In this document: in pieces, positions 1 to 9,006 of the stretch
How positions within the stretch are numbered: the stretch's first letter is position 1
How the letters are laid out: every line of letters starts with the position of its first letter
Source of the DNA: Aggregatibacter sp. 2125159857
GTDB taxonomy: Bacteria > Pseudomonadota > Gammaproteobacteria > Enterobacterales > Pasteurellaceae
Length of the DNA stretch: 64,000 nucleotides
NCBI RefSeq assembly: GCF_017798005.1
Contig: NZ_CP072548.1
Location: forward strand, 1,736,001-1,800,000
Direction of reading: 5' to 3'
The notes under the pieces: generated by a model
What the model was told of the DNA's origin: nothing
The model's input: only the letters and a program-made list of their open reading frames with translations
Databases searched by the model: none
Position numbers and translations under genes: made by a program

Positions 1-342
1 CTTAGGTGATAGGAAAGAACCTGAAGATAAATTCTCAGATACCAGGAAGCCCTGCAAACTGTTATTGACTGACAAATCACGTAAATCATTACTGACTAAC
101 GGGCTATCAACAGTAACTGTCATTTCGTTGAGTGCATAATCTTCTGCTTGTAATAAGCGACCTTTGTTCACATCGCGTTTCAGCTGAGCAACTAAAATTA
201 GCTTCTCTTCTTTCTTTTCTGGTTCTACTTGCTCTGCAACTTGCTGAGCCGGTGTTTCATCGCCACTAGGCAAAAACATAATACCTGCTATACCCACAAA
301 CAGTATGAGCAATGAAATAATTAAGAGAGTTCTATAGTTCAT
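1..342 (-). CDS. rcpC: Flp pilus assembly protein RcpC/CpaB (5' part, cut by window edge)
   Basis: An open frame of 114 codons starts with ATG and runs off the left edge without a stop. The N-terminus has one hydrophobic anchor (about residues 4-24, TLLIISLLILFVGIAGIMF) followed by a Glu/Gln/Lys-rich linker and then a beta-rich segment (LILVAQLKRDVNKGRLL) resembling the SAF-like domain that opens RcpC/CpaB proteins. In tad loci rcpC directly follows tadV, as here. RcpC/CpaB is an inner-membrane/periplasmic factor needed for Flp pilus assembly and secretin function. The family assignment rests on the N-terminal third and on gene order only. Confidence 0.8.
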   Translation of the reverse strand, partial: MNYRTLLIISLLILFVGIAGIMFLPSGDETPAQQVAEQVEPEKKEEKLILVAQLKRDVNKGRLLQAEDYALNEMTVTVDSPLVSNDLRDLSVNNSLQGFLVSENLSSGSFLSPK

Positions 343-376
343 TTTTTTACCCTTTTTGTTTTAATAAAAAGCATTA

Positions 377-817
377 TCAAGCACTAGGCACGCTCGATAA
401 TGCCAAATTCGTTAGAAATCCAAGACTAATCGCTACCCCATAAGGCAATCCGCGCTCTTTTATTGATTTACGGTAAAAAAGCCAACCGATGATAATTAGA
501 AGTAATCCGGCAAAGGCTGTAAAGAAGAAGAAGAAAATTATCTGTTCATAGGGAATCATGAGCATCAACACTGCTATAAGCTTTATATCACCTGCGCCCA
601 TTACATGCAACATAAAAAGGACAAAACCGACCACAAGCGCCAAGAGAGCCGGAACGAGAAAAATAGATTGGTATTGTAACAAACTAAGAGGAACAACAAT
701 AAAAAATAATAATGCAACGACACGATTACTGATAACCCGGTCTCGAACGTCCGTGTAACATAACCTGAGGAGGAGGCAAACTAAAACAATGTGTAAGGCG
801 ATAATTATATAATTCAT
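377..817 (-). CDS. tadV: Flp prepilin peptidase TadV (A24 aspartic protease)
   Basis: Predicted polytopic membrane peptidase that cleaves the leader from Flp prepilins and the TadE/TadF pseudopilins. The two catalytic aspartates of the A24 family are visible: one in TDVRDR (residue 23 from the chosen ATG) and one in the GxGD-type motif GAGDIK (residue 77). At 146 aa it is a minimal prepilin peptidase without the N-terminal methylase domain, as expected for TadV. A GTG four codons upstream is an alternative start; neither start has a strong ribosome binding site. It lies between flp-2 and rcpC on the same strand, so it is probably cotranscribed with both. Confidence 0.93.
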   Translation of the reverse strand: MNYIIIALHIVLVCLLLRLCYTDVRDRVISNRVVALLFFIVVPLSLLQYQSIFLVPALLALVVGFVLFMLHVMGAGDIKLIAVLMLMIPYEQIIFFFFFTAFAGLLLIIIGWLFYRKSIKERGLPYGVAISLGFLTNLALSSVPSA

Positions 818-898
818 TGTGTCAAACACTTATTTTAAGTTAATAAATATTAACAATTACTTCGTTGAAAATATTCAACATATTCTAATTTAAGAAAT

Positions 899-1108
899 TT
901 ATTGGAACGTCTGTCCCATCACGATAGTAGCAACGGCTATAAGGTCATTTCTAATTGTTGACACTATATTGGGAAACGCATAAAACACTGCAATAATCAT
1001 CACTGCAATAGCAATCGAAATAAGGCCGTATTCAATGGCGGTTACACCTTTTTCTGAGGATTTAAATTCACCAAATATATTTTTTAGTCTTAAGAAAAAA
1101 AGATTCAC
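899..1108 (-). CDS. flp-2: Flp-type prepilin 2
   Basis: A 69-residue type IVb prepilin. A short basic leader ends in Gly21, and the predicted mature protein begins VTAIEYGL, which has the Glu at +5 and the adjacent Tyr that define Flp pilins, followed by a hydrophobic stretch of about 20 residues. The start is GTG with a weak GGGG upstream. It shares the processing site with Flp-1 but differs in the rest of the helix and C-terminus. It sits downstream of a hairpin terminator that follows flp-1, so it is probably made in smaller amounts. In Aggregatibacter the second prepilin gene was reported to be dispensable for fibril formation; that role is carried over here by family knowledge. Confidence 0.92.
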   Translation of the reverse strand: MNLFFLRLKNIFGEFKSSEKGVTAIEYGLISIAIAVMIIAVFYAFPNIVSTIRNDLIAVATIVMGQTFQ

Positions 1109-1140
1109 GCTAAAATACCCCGTTACTTAAATTAAGTTGT

Positions 1141-1170
1141 TAAAAAGGCCTCTACTCGGGAGGCCTCTTA
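1141..1170 (-). terminator. Intrinsic terminator/attenuator between flp-1 and flp-2
   Basis: Read on the minus strand, a 7-bp perfect stem AGGCCTC/GAGGCCT with loop CCGAGTA is flanked by AAG and TTTT that extend the pairing and give a short U-run. It lies about 30 bp past the flp-1 stop and before flp-2. It could end most transcripts after flp-1 and let a fraction continue into flp-2, tadV and rcpC. Confidence 0.75.
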
Positions 1171-1198
1171 AATTCAGATATAAAACCAACTTAAATTA

Positions 1199-1423
1199 TT
1201 AGTTAACACCAGTAGCTTTAATTTTAGTTGTTAATGAAGCGAATTTAGTTTTCAATGCATCAATGAAACCACCTTGGTTGTAGAACACAACTACGATCAT
1301 TGCCGCTACAGCCACAGCGATTAGACCATATTCAATTGCAGTAACACCATGCTCGCTTTCTTTGAAAGAACGGATTGCTTCGGTAACTTTAACGTATGCT
1401 TTAGTAGTTAATGCGTTTAACAT
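1199..1423 (-). CDS. flp-1: Flp-1 major fimbrial prepilin
   Basis: A 74-residue type IVb prepilin, predicted to be the structural subunit of the bundled adhesive Flp fibrils. TadV should cut after Gly26, giving a mature N-terminus VTAIEYGLIAVAVAAMIVVV with the conserved Glu and Tyr at positions 5 and 6. The C-terminal part is short, Lys/Thr-rich and hydrophilic. The ATG is preceded by AGGAGT at good spacing. It is the first gene of the tad operon and has its own promoter upstream and a hairpin terminator downstream, which fits a pilin needed in great excess over the assembly proteins. Confidence 0.95.
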   Translation of the reverse strand: MLNALTTKAYVKVTEAIRSFKESEHGVTAIEYGLIAVAVAAMIVVVFYNQGGFIDALKTKFASLTTKIKATGVN

Positions 1424-1533
1424 TTTTAATACTCCTAATGTGAGATTTTAGATTTAAAATGAACAAGTCTGTTTGAATTATTAATCAATTCCAGTTCACT
1501 TAACCAGCCTACCTAATTAACTGAACGAGGCCT

Positions 1534-1561
1534 ATTATAGTGATTCAAAAATAAAATGCAA
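1534..1561 (-). promoter_or_regulatory. Promoter of the flp/tad operon
   Basis: On the minus strand a perfect -10 TATAAT lies 16 bp downstream of TTGCAT (-35, three of six bases plus the TTG core). Transcription would start about 100 nt before the flp-1 ATG, leaving an AT-rich leader. It is the best sigma-70 match in this intergenic region. Confidence 0.65.
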
Positions 1562-1895
1562 ACGTTATCGCCAAACCGTAAAATCGCTACAATACATAAT
1601 AAAATCAGATGGTTAAATAGTATTTTATACACATCAAAACATAACATTTGCCATTTTTTACATAAAATTTACAATTCTAATATTTCATTACGTTCATAGA
1701 TAAAAAATGATGCTTTTGTGCATAAAAAACCAGCAACTTAAACATAAAAACTCACTGAGTTTTGTTCGCGTTCATGCTATATTGGCGCCGCTTTAGGCGG
1801 CATGCTATGCTTGAATCAAGCTGAACAATCCATATTGCGCCAAAACGCAGAAAGAAAAGTGCGGTCAGAAATCACAATGAATTTAGGAGAGTAGA
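1562..1895. other. AT-rich intergenic region between the flp operon and ybeY
   Basis: Very AT-rich sequence separates the divergent flp and ybeY units. I see no long ORF. It contains a GC hairpin (GCCGC-TTTA-GCGGC near 1788-1800), a TATATT at 1778-1783 that could be a -10 for ybeY, and one uptake sequence core (1857-1865). A 30-codon open frame starting at 1802 ends in TAG one base before the ybeY ATG and could be a leader peptide, but nothing else supports it. Confidence 0.4.
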
Positions 1896-2360
1896 ATGGG
1901 TAAGATGATCATTGATTTACAAATTGCTTGCGAACAAGAAAGCGGCTTGCCAACCGCAGAACAAATCGAACAATGGGCAACAGCCGCAGTACAACCGCAG
2001 AGTGATGAAGTGGAAATGACCGTGCGCATTGTGGATGAAGCGGAAAGCCATGCCTTAAATTTGAATTATCGCGGCAAAGATCGCCCGACCAATGTGTTGT
2101 CTTTCCCTTTTGAATGCCCTGATGAAGTGGAGCTGCCGTTACTCGGCGATTTGGTGATTTGCCGCCAAGTGGTAGAGCGTGAAGCGCAGGAACAAGACAA
2201 ACCTCTCATGGCGCATTGGGCGCACATGGTGGTGCACGGCAGCTTGCATTTGCTTGGTTATGATCACATTGAAGATGACGAAGCGGAAGAAATGGAAAGC
2301 CTAGAAACCCAAATCATGACAGGGCTGGGCTTTGCAGATCCGTATTTGAGCGAGAAATGA
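1896..2360 (+). CDS. ybeY: Endoribonuclease YbeY (16S rRNA 3' maturation and quality control)
   Basis: A 154-residue single-domain metalloprotein of the YbeY family. The zinc-binding signature HGxLHLxGYDH is intact (His114, His118, His124), followed by the usual acidic DDEAEEME helix. YbeY is known to act in 16S rRNA 3'-end maturation and in 70S quality control with RNase R; an rnr gene also lies in this window but is unlinked. The start has TTAGGAGAG at proper spacing. The stop overlaps the ATG of tmcA by four bases, indicating translational coupling. The ybeZ gene that often precedes ybeY is absent. Confidence 0.97.
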   Translation: MGKMIIDLQIACEQESGLPTAEQIEQWATAAVQPQSDEVEMTVRIVDEAESHALNLNYRGKDRPTNVLSFPFECPDEVELPLLGDLVICRQVVEREAQEQDKPLMAHWAHMVVHGSLHLLGYDHIEDDEAEEMESLETQIMTGLGFADPYLSEK

Positions 2361-4279
2361 GCCGAGAACTCCTCGTTTTAGTGGGCGAGGATGACTTCCT
2401 TGCCCACCAATTAAACCACAACCTTTCACTTAAAAGTGCGGTCTGGATTGGCGATGTTTCGCCACACTTTGCCACTCCATCCTATTTTCCTTTTAGCAAA
2501 ACGAAAAATCTGCTTGGCAGTGAATTTCCTGCCATCATTTATGACGCACGACAAGGCATTCACTTGGATGCCCTCGCCATTGCGGCGGGCACGTTGCAGG
2601 ATGGTGGTAAGCTATTATTGTTGTTGAATTATTGGGCAGATTTAGCCAACCAACCGGACTGCGACAGCCTGCGTTGGTCGGGCGAAAAATACGCCATAAA
2701 CACACCGCACTTTATCGCCTTTTTACAGGAAAAAATCGCCAAATACGGTTTTCCTGTTTATCAAAATACGCTGTTAAATCTTGCCTCGCCGAAGCCTCAA
2801 AAAGACCGTTCAACCCATTGCCAACCTACTTTAGAGCAAGCTCATTTATTGCAACAAATGGCAGAAGCTGAGGAGGAGATTCTGATCATCACGGCAAAAC
2901 GTGGGCGCGGAAAATCGGCGTTGGCGGGGCTCTTTGCCAAACAGCAAGTGGTACAAAACCAGCCAGTGATTCTCACTGCACCGAATAAAAGTGCGGTCAA
3001 TATTTTCAATGCATTTGCCGGGGCGGATATCACCTTTATGCCGCCTGATGAACTCAGCCAAAACCTCAGCGACGTACCACAACACTTTGCCAATCATTGG
3101 TTGTTTGTGGACGAAGCGGCGATGATTCCGCTAGACATCTTATTTCGTCTAACTAAGGCTTTTAAACGCGTTGTGTTGACGACCACCATTCATAGCTACG
3201 AAGGCACGGGCAGAGGCTTCTTATTAAAATTCATGGCGAAAACCGACCGCACTTTGCGCCATGTTGAACTGTTTACGCCGTTACGTTGGCAGGCGGATGA
3301 CAAACTGGAAGCGTTTATTGACGACCTGTTGCTGTGCGATTGCGAAGATCGTCTGCCACAGCCGCCTTATGATTCTGTGCTTGCGGAGCAGATCCAAATT
3401 TCTCATTGTGAACGAATTCCTCATGATCAAATTGAATCTGTTTACGGCTTACTGACCTTGGCGCATTATCGAACCTCGCCTTTGGATTTACGCCGTTTAT
3501 TGGATGCACCACAGCAGCAATTTTACCTTGCTCAAGCACAGGATTCCTTGCTTGGTTGCGCATGGGCGGTGTCGGAAGGCGGGTTGACGGACAAAACGTT
3601 AATTCGCCAAATTCGCCGTGGAGAACGTCGCCCGCATGGCAATTTGGTGGCGCAAATGTTGTGTTTCCAAGCAGGATTGGAGGAGGCGTGTGAATTGCGT
3701 TCTTTGCGCATTTCCCGTATCGCCGTGCAACCCAACTGGCAACAACAGGGGCTTGGACAGCGTTTAATTGCGCAGATAAAACAACAGGGCACAGTGGATT
3801 TTCTTTCCGTCAGTTTTGGTTACACGCCGGAACTATTGGCATTCTGGCAAAAGTGCGGTTTTATTTTGGTGCATTTTAGCGAAAGCAAAGAAGCCAGCAG
3901 CGGTTGTTATTCTGTGGTGGCGTTGTGTCCTTTGAGTGAGGAAGGGCGGGTATTCGTGCAACGGGCAGAAAAACAATTTCAACGTAATTTGCCCCTTTCT
4001 TTCCATCCGCTGGCGACACAGTTTACTCGAACAGAAATAGCTTGGACGCTGGATAGCTCAGATTGGCAATCGTTAACCGATTTTGCCAATTTTTTCCTGC
4101 CGTTATCTTCTGCCTTGCCGTCCATTCGGCGTTTAATCACATCGGCAGGTGAAGCGCCTTTCCCCTTGTTGGCAGATTATTGCAAACAGCCGGAAAAAAG
4201 ACCGAATAAGAAAATATGGTTAGAAAATTGTCGTTTGGAAGTGAAGAAATGGTTGCAAAAAAATGCTGTCCTTTTATGA
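2357..4279 (+). CDS. tmcA: tRNA(Met) cytidine acetyltransferase TmcA
   Basis: A 640-residue enzyme that uses acetyl-CoA and ATP to form N4-acetylcytidine at the wobble position of elongator tRNA-Met. Domains in order: an N-terminal DUF1726-like domain (1-160), a RecD-type helicase/ATPase module with Walker [10 protein letters not shown] (residues 180-188) and Walker B VDEAA (251-255), a GNAT acetyltransferase domain (about 370-510) with the acetyl-CoA loop QQQGLGQRL, and a C-terminal tail domain. The length is close to the E. coli protein. It is coupled to ybeY by an ATGA overlap. Several uptake sequence cores lie inside the gene. Confidence 0.96.
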   Translation: MSRELLVLVGEDDFLAHQLNHNLSLKSAVWIGDVSPHFATPSYFPFSKTKNLLGSEFPAIIYDARQGIHLDALAIAAGTLQDGGKLLLLLNYWADLANQPDCDSLRWSGEKYAINTPHFIAFLQEKIAKYGFPVYQNTLLNLASPKPQKDRSTHCQPTLEQAHLLQQMAEAEEEILIITAKRGRGKSALAGLFAKQQVVQNQPVILTAPNKSAVNIFNAFAGADITFMPPDELSQNLSDVPQHFANHWLFVDEAAMIPLDILFRLTKAFKRVVLTTTIHSYEGTGRGFLLKFMAKTDRTLRHVELFTPLRWQADDKLEAFIDDLLLCDCEDRLPQPPYDSVLAEQIQISHCERIPHDQIESVYGLLTLAHYRTSPLDLRRLLDAPQQQFYLAQAQDSLLGCAWAVSEGGLTDKTLIRQIRRGERRPHGNLVAQMLCFQAGLEEACELRSLRISRIAVQPNWQQQGLGQRLIAQIKQQGTVDFLSVSFGYTPELLAFWQKCGFILVHFSESKEASSGCYSVVALCPLSEEGRVFVQRAEKQFQRNLPLSFHPLATQFTRTEIAWTLDSSDWQSLTDFANFFLPLSSALPSIRRLITSAGEAPFPLLADYCKQPEKRPNKKIWLENCRLEVKKWLQKNAVLL

Positions 4280-4328
4280 TAACAATCCCTTAACAATTTA
4301 AAAAAAATAAAAAACGAAGGAGACAAAA

Positions 4329-4514
4329 ATGAGCGAAGAAGGCAAAAAAAGTTGGGTGAAACGCGCATGGGAAGCCTATTCTGATTTCTGTAAAGAAGCC
4401 GGTATCGATCAAGGCACTTGCCGTGGCTGTGTGCCTGTGGTGAAGTTTGATGAAGATCCCGAGAAACCAGAAAAGAAGCCGGAAAAGAAACCGCATGATA
4501 TTCAACATTCGTAA
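4329..4514 (+). CDS. Small conserved Pasteurellaceae protein (DUF5363-like)
   Basis: A 61-residue soluble protein behind a good AAGGAGACAAAA ribosome binding site, 49 bp after tmcA. It has an amphipathic, basic and aromatic N-terminal half (KKSWVKRAWEAY), a CxxC pair in TCRGCVPVV (Cys35 and Cys38), and a charged EKPEKK repeat tail. From memory it resembles the small family DUF5363 found next to tmcA in Haemophilus relatives; I could not check this. The function is unknown. The CxxC could bind metal or be redox-active. No signal peptide or membrane segment is visible. Confidence 0.75.
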   Translation: MSEEGKKSWVKRAWEAYSDFCKEAGIDQGTCRGCVPVVKFDEDPEKPEKKPEKKPHDIQHS

Positions 4515-4519
4515 TGGGT

Positions 4520-4540
4520 AGGTTGCGCAAAACGCAGCCT
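4520..4540. terminator. Hairpin between convergent genes
   Basis: AGGTTGCG-CAAAA-CGCAGCCT forms an 8-bp stem with one G-U pair between the stops of two convergent genes. Neither side has a proper U-run, so it may only slow polymerase or protect 3' ends. Confidence 0.35.
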
Positions 4541-4549
4541 ATGGCAATA

Positions 4550-4966
4550 TTATAGGGCTAAAACAAGGACTCCCGATAAAATTAACCCTGCGCCTAGAAT
4601 TAATTTCATACTGATAGGTTCGCCTAAAACAACCACCCCAAGAATAATCGCAATCACCACACTGAGCTTATCAATCGGCGCCACCCAAGAAGCAGGTGCT
4701 AATTGTAAGGCGCGGTAGTAACATAACCATGAAAGCCCTGTTGCCACACCGGACAGAACCAAAAAAACGACCGGTTTGGCGGCAATATGCTGCGGCAGTT
4801 GCCATTCATTTCGCATTGTAATAATCGCTATCACAACAAATAAAATGACGATAGTGCGGATAAATGTTGCAAGATTACTGTTTAACCCTTCTACGCCTAA
4901 CTTGCCTAAAATTGCCGTTAAACCGGCAAAAAATGCGGAACCGATCGCAAACCCTACCCAATTCAT
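4550..4966 (-). CDS. EamA/DMT-superfamily transporter, single-repeat form
   Basis: A 138-residue very hydrophobic protein with about five transmembrane helices, equivalent to one EamA repeat (GFAIGSAFFAGLTAILGKLG at the N-terminus, a GLSWLCYYRAL motif in the middle, VVLGEPISMKLILGAGLILS at the end). Full-length DMT exporters carry two such repeats, so this one would have to dimerise, like the small multidrug resistance proteins. The substrate cannot be told from sequence. It is transcribed alone, convergent with the tmcA group and divergent from rnfH. Confidence 0.85.
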   Translation of the reverse strand: MNWVGFAIGSAFFAGLTAILGKLGVEGLNSNLATFIRTIVILFVVIAIITMRNEWQLPQHIAAKPVVFLVLSGVATGLSWLCYYRALQLAPASWVAPIDKLSVVIAIILGVVVLGEPISMKLILGAGLILSGVLVLAL

Positions 4967-5138
4967 GTTTTTCCTCTAAAGTTTCTGCCTATTTTCCAGT
5001 ATAATGTGCCCGCCTTTTTAACCAGGCTTTTAACCTATAGCCTAGGCATTTTATCACACAATGTTGTACGGCATTGATCCTTTCTTGTGATGTAAACAGG
5101 AATTGATCACGCCGTATTCACCACGGATAAACGGATTC

Positions 5139-5441
5139 ATGAATCACAAAATTAAAATTCAAATTGCTTATGCCCTGCCAAATCATTATTATTTAAAAGC
5201 CTTTACGGTAGATGACGGCACAATGGTTCAAACAGCAATTTTGCAATCGGGAATCCTAACACAATTCACCGACATTGATTTACGCAACAATAAGGTGGGT
5301 ATTTTTAGTCGCCCCGTGAAATTGACGGATTTGCTCAAAGAAGGCGATCGTATTGAGATTTATCGCCCACTCCTTGCCGATCCGAAAGAAATTCGGCGTA
5401 AACGCGCTGAAGAACAAGGAAAGAAAAATAAATCATCCTGA
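5139..5441 (+). CDS. rnfH: RnfH family ubiquitin-fold protein (UPF0125)
   Basis: A 100-residue beta-grasp protein. The family core is present: IQIAYALPNHYYLK at the start, then VQTAILQSGIL, the NNKVGIFSRPVKL strand and the signature GDRIEIYRPLLADPKEIRRKRAEE near the C-terminus (shown here in parts). A TTG codon 12 codons upstream would extend the frame, but it sits too close to its AGG. The internal ATG matches where Haemophilus homologues begin. The biochemical role is unsettled; the name comes from linkage to rnf operons in other bacteria, and no rnf gene is nearby here. Confidence 0.9.
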   Translation: MNHKIKIQIAYALPNHYYLKAFTVDDGTMVQTAILQSGILTQFTDIDLRNNKVGIFSRPVKLTDLLKEGDRIEIYRPLLADPKEIRRKRAEEQGKKNKSS

Positions 5442-5662
5442 TTGGGAAAGATCGCAAATCTCCCCCAATTTTAAGCGAGTTATTTGGGTGCCATCCTATA
5501 AGGTTCAAGTCGCAAGCCCAACCCATAATTATTCGGGCAAACGATTTGACCGCAACCTTGATTCAATTCTTGCTTATCCACGCTTGTCAACGATTCGCCG
5601 ATGATTAGCCGATGAGCCAGTGAATCAAACCTGTTATTTCACAGCTTAATAAGGGATTCAAA

Positions 5663-6850
5663 ATGAACAAGAACTGCCTTCCATTCGATATTACGCCAGA
5701 AATCTTTTTACGTGATTACTGGCAAAAAAAACCGCTCTTAATTCGTAACGGACTACCGGAAATTATCGGTCAACTTCTGCCCGATGATATTTTGGAACTT
5801 GCCCAAACAGATGAAGTTGTTGCGCGTTTAGTAAAACAACACGCTGAAGATCACTGGGAACTGCATAAAGCCCCATTATCCGCACAAGATTTTGAAAATT
5901 TGCCTGAGAAATGGTCTGTTTTAGTGCAAAATTTAGAACAATGGTCGCCAACTTTAGGTGGTCTTTGGAATAAATTTAGCTTTATTCCACAATGGCAACG
6001 TGATGATATTATGGTGTCTTTCGCGCCACAAGGCGGTTCTGTTGGAAAACACTATGACGAATATGATGTTTTCCTCGTTCAGGCCTATGGTCACCGACGC
6101 TGGCAGTTAGGTAAATGGTGTGACCCAACTACCGAATTCAAAGCCGATCAACCGATCCGTATTTTCGATGATATGGGCGATATCATTTTTGATGAAGTTT
6201 TAGCACCGGGTGATGTGCTTTATGTGCCTTCTCGCTTATCTCATTATGGCGTTGCACAAGATGACTGCTTAACCGTTTCTTTTGGTTTACGCTATCCGAA
6301 TAGTGCCGATTTATTTGACAACCTTGAACAAAGCCTTTGCCATACAGATTTGGATGTCAGCGAATTAGCCATTCCGTTCCGACTTGCGCCACCTGTGCAA
6401 AACACCGGCGAATTAACCGCTGATTCCGTAAAAGAATTAAAACAGCAATTCTTGCAACAACTTGCACAGTCAACACAATTCGATCACTTATTCCAACACG
6501 CCTTGGCGACCACCGTCAGCCGCAGACGTTATGAATTGCTTGCCACGGAAGACATTGCCGATCTTGATGATGTTCGAGAAACCTTTGAGCAAGGCGGAAA
6601 ATTGCTGCAAGACAATAACTGTAAGTTAGTTTATACCACAAGCCCTCTTCGTCTTTATGCCAATGGCGAATGGTTAGATGAATTAAGCCCTGCCGAAGCG
6701 GCAATTTTAAAACATCTCGCCGATGGTAAAGCCGTTGATTATGCTTTCTTGTGTCAATTAACCGACGCCGATAATGCTGTGTCGCTTGACGTATTATTTG
6801 ACAGCATCTGCAACTGGTTGGATGACGGCTGGGCGTTGTTATACGAATAA
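5663..6850 (+). CDS. roxA: Ribosomal protein uL16 arginine 3-hydroxylase (YcfD/RoxA)
   Basis: A 395-residue JmjC-type Fe(II)/2-oxoglutarate oxygenase. The iron triad HxD...H is visible as His130-Tyr-Asp132 (GKHYDEYDVF) and His194 (RLSHYGVAQ) in the cupin barrel, followed by the C-terminal helical dimerisation and winged-helix part. E. coli YcfD hydroxylates an arginine of ribosomal protein L16. The length matches the bacterial ROX family (about 370-400). The gene is six bases upstream of xseA and probably cotranscribed with it. About 220 bp of non-coding sequence lies upstream, with no strong promoter that I can pick. Confidence 0.94.
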   Translation: MNKNCLPFDITPEIFLRDYWQKKPLLIRNGLPEIIGQLLPDDILELAQTDEVVARLVKQHAEDHWELHKAPLSAQDFENLPEKWSVLVQNLEQWSPTLGGLWNKFSFIPQWQRDDIMVSFAPQGGSVGKHYDEYDVFLVQAYGHRRWQLGKWCDPTTEFKADQPIRIFDDMGDIIFDEVLAPGDVLYVPSRLSHYGVAQDDCLTVSFGLRYPNSADLFDNLEQSLCHTDLDVSELAIPFRLAPPVQNTGELTADSVKELKQQFLQQLAQSTQFDHLFQHALATTVSRRRYELLATEDIADLDDVRETFEQGGKLLQDNNCKLVYTTSPLRLYANGEWLDELSPAEAAILKHLADGKAVDYAFLCQLTDADNAVSLDVLFDSICNWLDDGWALLYE

Positions 6851-6856
6851 TCACTT

Positions 6857-8194
6857 ATGGCCGATAACATTTATTCTGTCAGCCAACTCAATCAATCTGT
6901 GCGATTGATGTTGGAAAATCAGCTGGGTACCGTTTGGCTTACCGGTGAAATTTCTAACTTTAGCCAACCGGTTTCCGGTCACTGGTATTTAAGTTTGAAA
7001 GACGAAAACGCTCAGGTGCGTTGCGCGATGTTCCGCATGAAAAATCTGCGTGTAAGCTTTCGTCCGACCAATGGAATGCAAGTGTTGGTGCGTGCTAATG
7101 TGAGTTTGTATGAGCCTCGTGGCGATTATCAACTCATTATTGAAAGCATGCATTTAGCCGGTGAAGGGTTATTAATGCAGCAATTTGAAGCATTAAAACT
7201 GAAGTTAGCGGCAGAAGGGTTATTTGCCCAACATCTCAAAAAAAACCTACCGCACTTTAGCAAGGCGGTAGGGATTATCACGTCAAAAACCGGCGCGGCA
7301 TTGCAGGATATATTACACATTTTGCAACGCCGCGATCCCAGCTTAAAAATCATCATTTATCCGACCGCCGTTCAAGGCAAAGATGCCGCCACTGACATTG
7401 CACAAATGATTGAACTGGCGAATCGACGGCAAGAAGTGGATGTCCTAATTGTCGGCCGTGGTGGCGGTTCCTTAGAAGATTTATGGTGTTTTAACGAAGA
7501 AATTGTGGCGCGTGCCATTTTTCATTCTCATCTTCCGGTGATTAGTGCGGTAGGGCATGAAACCGATGTCACTATTGCGGATTTTGTCGCTGATGTCCGC
7601 GCACCAACGCCTTCTGCCGCCGCAGAATTGGTCAGTCGAAATCAAACGGAATTATTACAACAACTTCAATATCGCCGGCAGCGTCTTGAAATTGCCCTAG
7701 ATCGCCTCTTTGCAGAAAAGCAACAAAAGCTAAAACATCTGTCTTTGCGATTACATAATCAACATCCTCAGACGCAACTGCGTATTCAACAACAGCTCAT
7801 CACGCAGTTAAGCCATCGATTGCAACAAAGCTTACGTCATCGTTGGCAAAAAAAGGCGGAAAATCTGACCGCACTTTCGATACGATTGTATAAAAACCCG
7901 CTTCCATTACGCCTACAACAATATGAACAGCAGCTTGCGCAACTAAAAGTGCGGTTAAATTCTCACATGAATTTAACACTCAGTCTTCAGCAAAAACAGT
8001 TAGCACATTTGTGTGGCAAGCTGGATAGTTTAAGTCCGTTAAAAGTATTGGCGCGTGGCTACTCTATTACACAAAATCAACAAAATTTCACGATTCGTTC
8101 GATGAAAGACGTGAATGTCGGTGAACAAATCAAAACCCGACTGCCCGATGGCGATATCATCAGCCAAGTCATCCGATTAGAAGAAAAAGAATGA
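6857..8194 (+). CDS. xseA: Exodeoxyribonuclease VII large subunit
   Basis: A 445-residue catalytic subunit of ExoVII, which degrades single-stranded DNA from both ends to short oligonucleotides. It begins with an OB-fold nucleic-acid binding domain ([22 protein letters not shown]), followed by the catalytic core with the conserved segments [30 protein letters not shown] and [18 protein letters not shown] long Gln/Leu-rich coiled coil (about residues 255-390) binds XseB, and the C-terminus has the LARGYSI motif. The small subunit xseB is encoded separately about 17 kb away in the ispA-dxs group, as is usual. Confidence 0.97.
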   Translation: MADNIYSVSQLNQSVRLMLENQLGTVWLTGEISNFSQPVSGHWYLSLKDENAQVRCAMFRMKNLRVSFRPTNGMQVLVRANVSLYEPRGDYQLIIESMHLAGEGLLMQQFEALKLKLAAEGLFAQHLKKNLPHFSKAVGIITSKTGAALQDILHILQRRDPSLKIIIYPTAVQGKDAATDIAQMIELANRRQEVDVLIVGRGGGSLEDLWCFNEEIVARAIFHSHLPVISAVGHETDVTIADFVADVRAPTPSAAAELVSRNQTELLQQLQYRRQRLEIALDRLFAEKQQKLKHLSLRLHNQHPQTQLRIQQQLITQLSHRLQQSLRHRWQKKAENLTALSIRLYKNPLPLRLQQYEQQLAQLKVRLNSHMNLTLSLQQKQLAHLCGKLDSLSPLKVLARGYSITQNQQNFTIRSMKDVNVGEQIKTRLPDGDIISQVIRLEEKE

Positions 8195-8301
8195 TATTTT
8201 GACTTGTCCGCTTGCCAACACCACAGAGAGGCATAAAGCACGTTTAAAAATGAATAAATCGGATTTTTATTTACCTTCATTCCTCACGCAAAGGAAAAAT
8301 T

Positions 8302-8940
8302 ATGCAACCTACTTTAATTGTAAGAAATCTCGGTATCCAAGATTATCAACATGTATGGCATAACATGCAGGCGTTTACCGATAATCGCACGGCAGATACG
8401 CCTGACGAAATTTGGTTAGTGCAACATCCGTCGGTATTCACTCAAGGTCAAGCCGGCAAACCGGAGCATTTATTGCAACGTACGGAAATTCCGGTGGTAC
8501 AATCAGATCGCGGCGGGCAAATCACTTATCACGGCTTAGGGCAACAAATTATGTATGTGCTGATTGATATTAAGCGCCATGAGAATTTAAATGTGCGTCA
8601 ATTAGTGACCGCACTTGAACAATCGGTGGTGAAAACATTGGCAGATTATGGCATTGAAGGCTATCCGAAACCGGATGCACCCGGTGTGTATATTGATGGT
8701 AAGAAAATTTGTTCTCTCGGTTTGCGCATTCGCCATGGTCGTTCTTTTCACGGCTTAGCGTTTAATATCAATATGGATTTAACGCCTTTCCATCAAATTA
8801 ATCCTTGTGGTTATGCCGGATTAGAAATGTGTCAACTGGCGGATTTCATTGGCAGTGAGCGGGCAGATTGCCACCAAGTTTCCCTCCAATTAGTTAAGCA
8901 TTTTTCCACGCTGTTAGGGTATAATGTAACAAATCATTAA
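8302..8940 (+). CDS. lipB: Octanoyl-ACP:protein N-octanoyltransferase LipB
   Basis: A 212-residue transferase that moves octanoate from ACP to lipoyl domains. Characteristic motifs are [14 protein letters not shown], the lysine-containing [18 protein letters not shown], and [10 protein letters not shown] carrying the acyl-enzyme cysteine (Cys169, the same number as in E. coli). The start has AAGGAAAAATT at good distance. It is followed 66 bp later by lipA, so the two steps of lipoate synthesis are adjacent. Confidence 0.97.
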   Translation: MQPTLIVRNLGIQDYQHVWHNMQAFTDNRTADTPDEIWLVQHPSVFTQGQAGKPEHLLQRTEIPVVQSDRGGQITYHGLGQQIMYVLIDIKRHENLNVRQLVTALEQSVVKTLADYGIEGYPKPDAPGVYIDGKKICSLGLRIRHGRSFHGLAFNINMDLTPFHQINPCGYAGLEMCQLADFIGSERADCHQVSLQLVKHFSTLLGYNVTNH

Positions 8941-9006
8941 CAGTCTTAGTGAATTACCGTTTAATCTCGTTACCCTTGCCATTTACTCGCAATATAAGGA
9001 ATTTCA

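Noticed and set aside
1802..1894. 30-codon leader ORF ending at the ybeY start
   Set aside because: The Shine-Dalgarno spacing is poor and the peptide has no recognisable feature; overlap of its stop with the ybeY start could be chance.
4177..4530. 117-codon minus-strand frame across the tmcA end and the small CxxC gene
   Set aside because: The plus-strand genes have good ribosome binding sites and family support; the antisense frame has neither.
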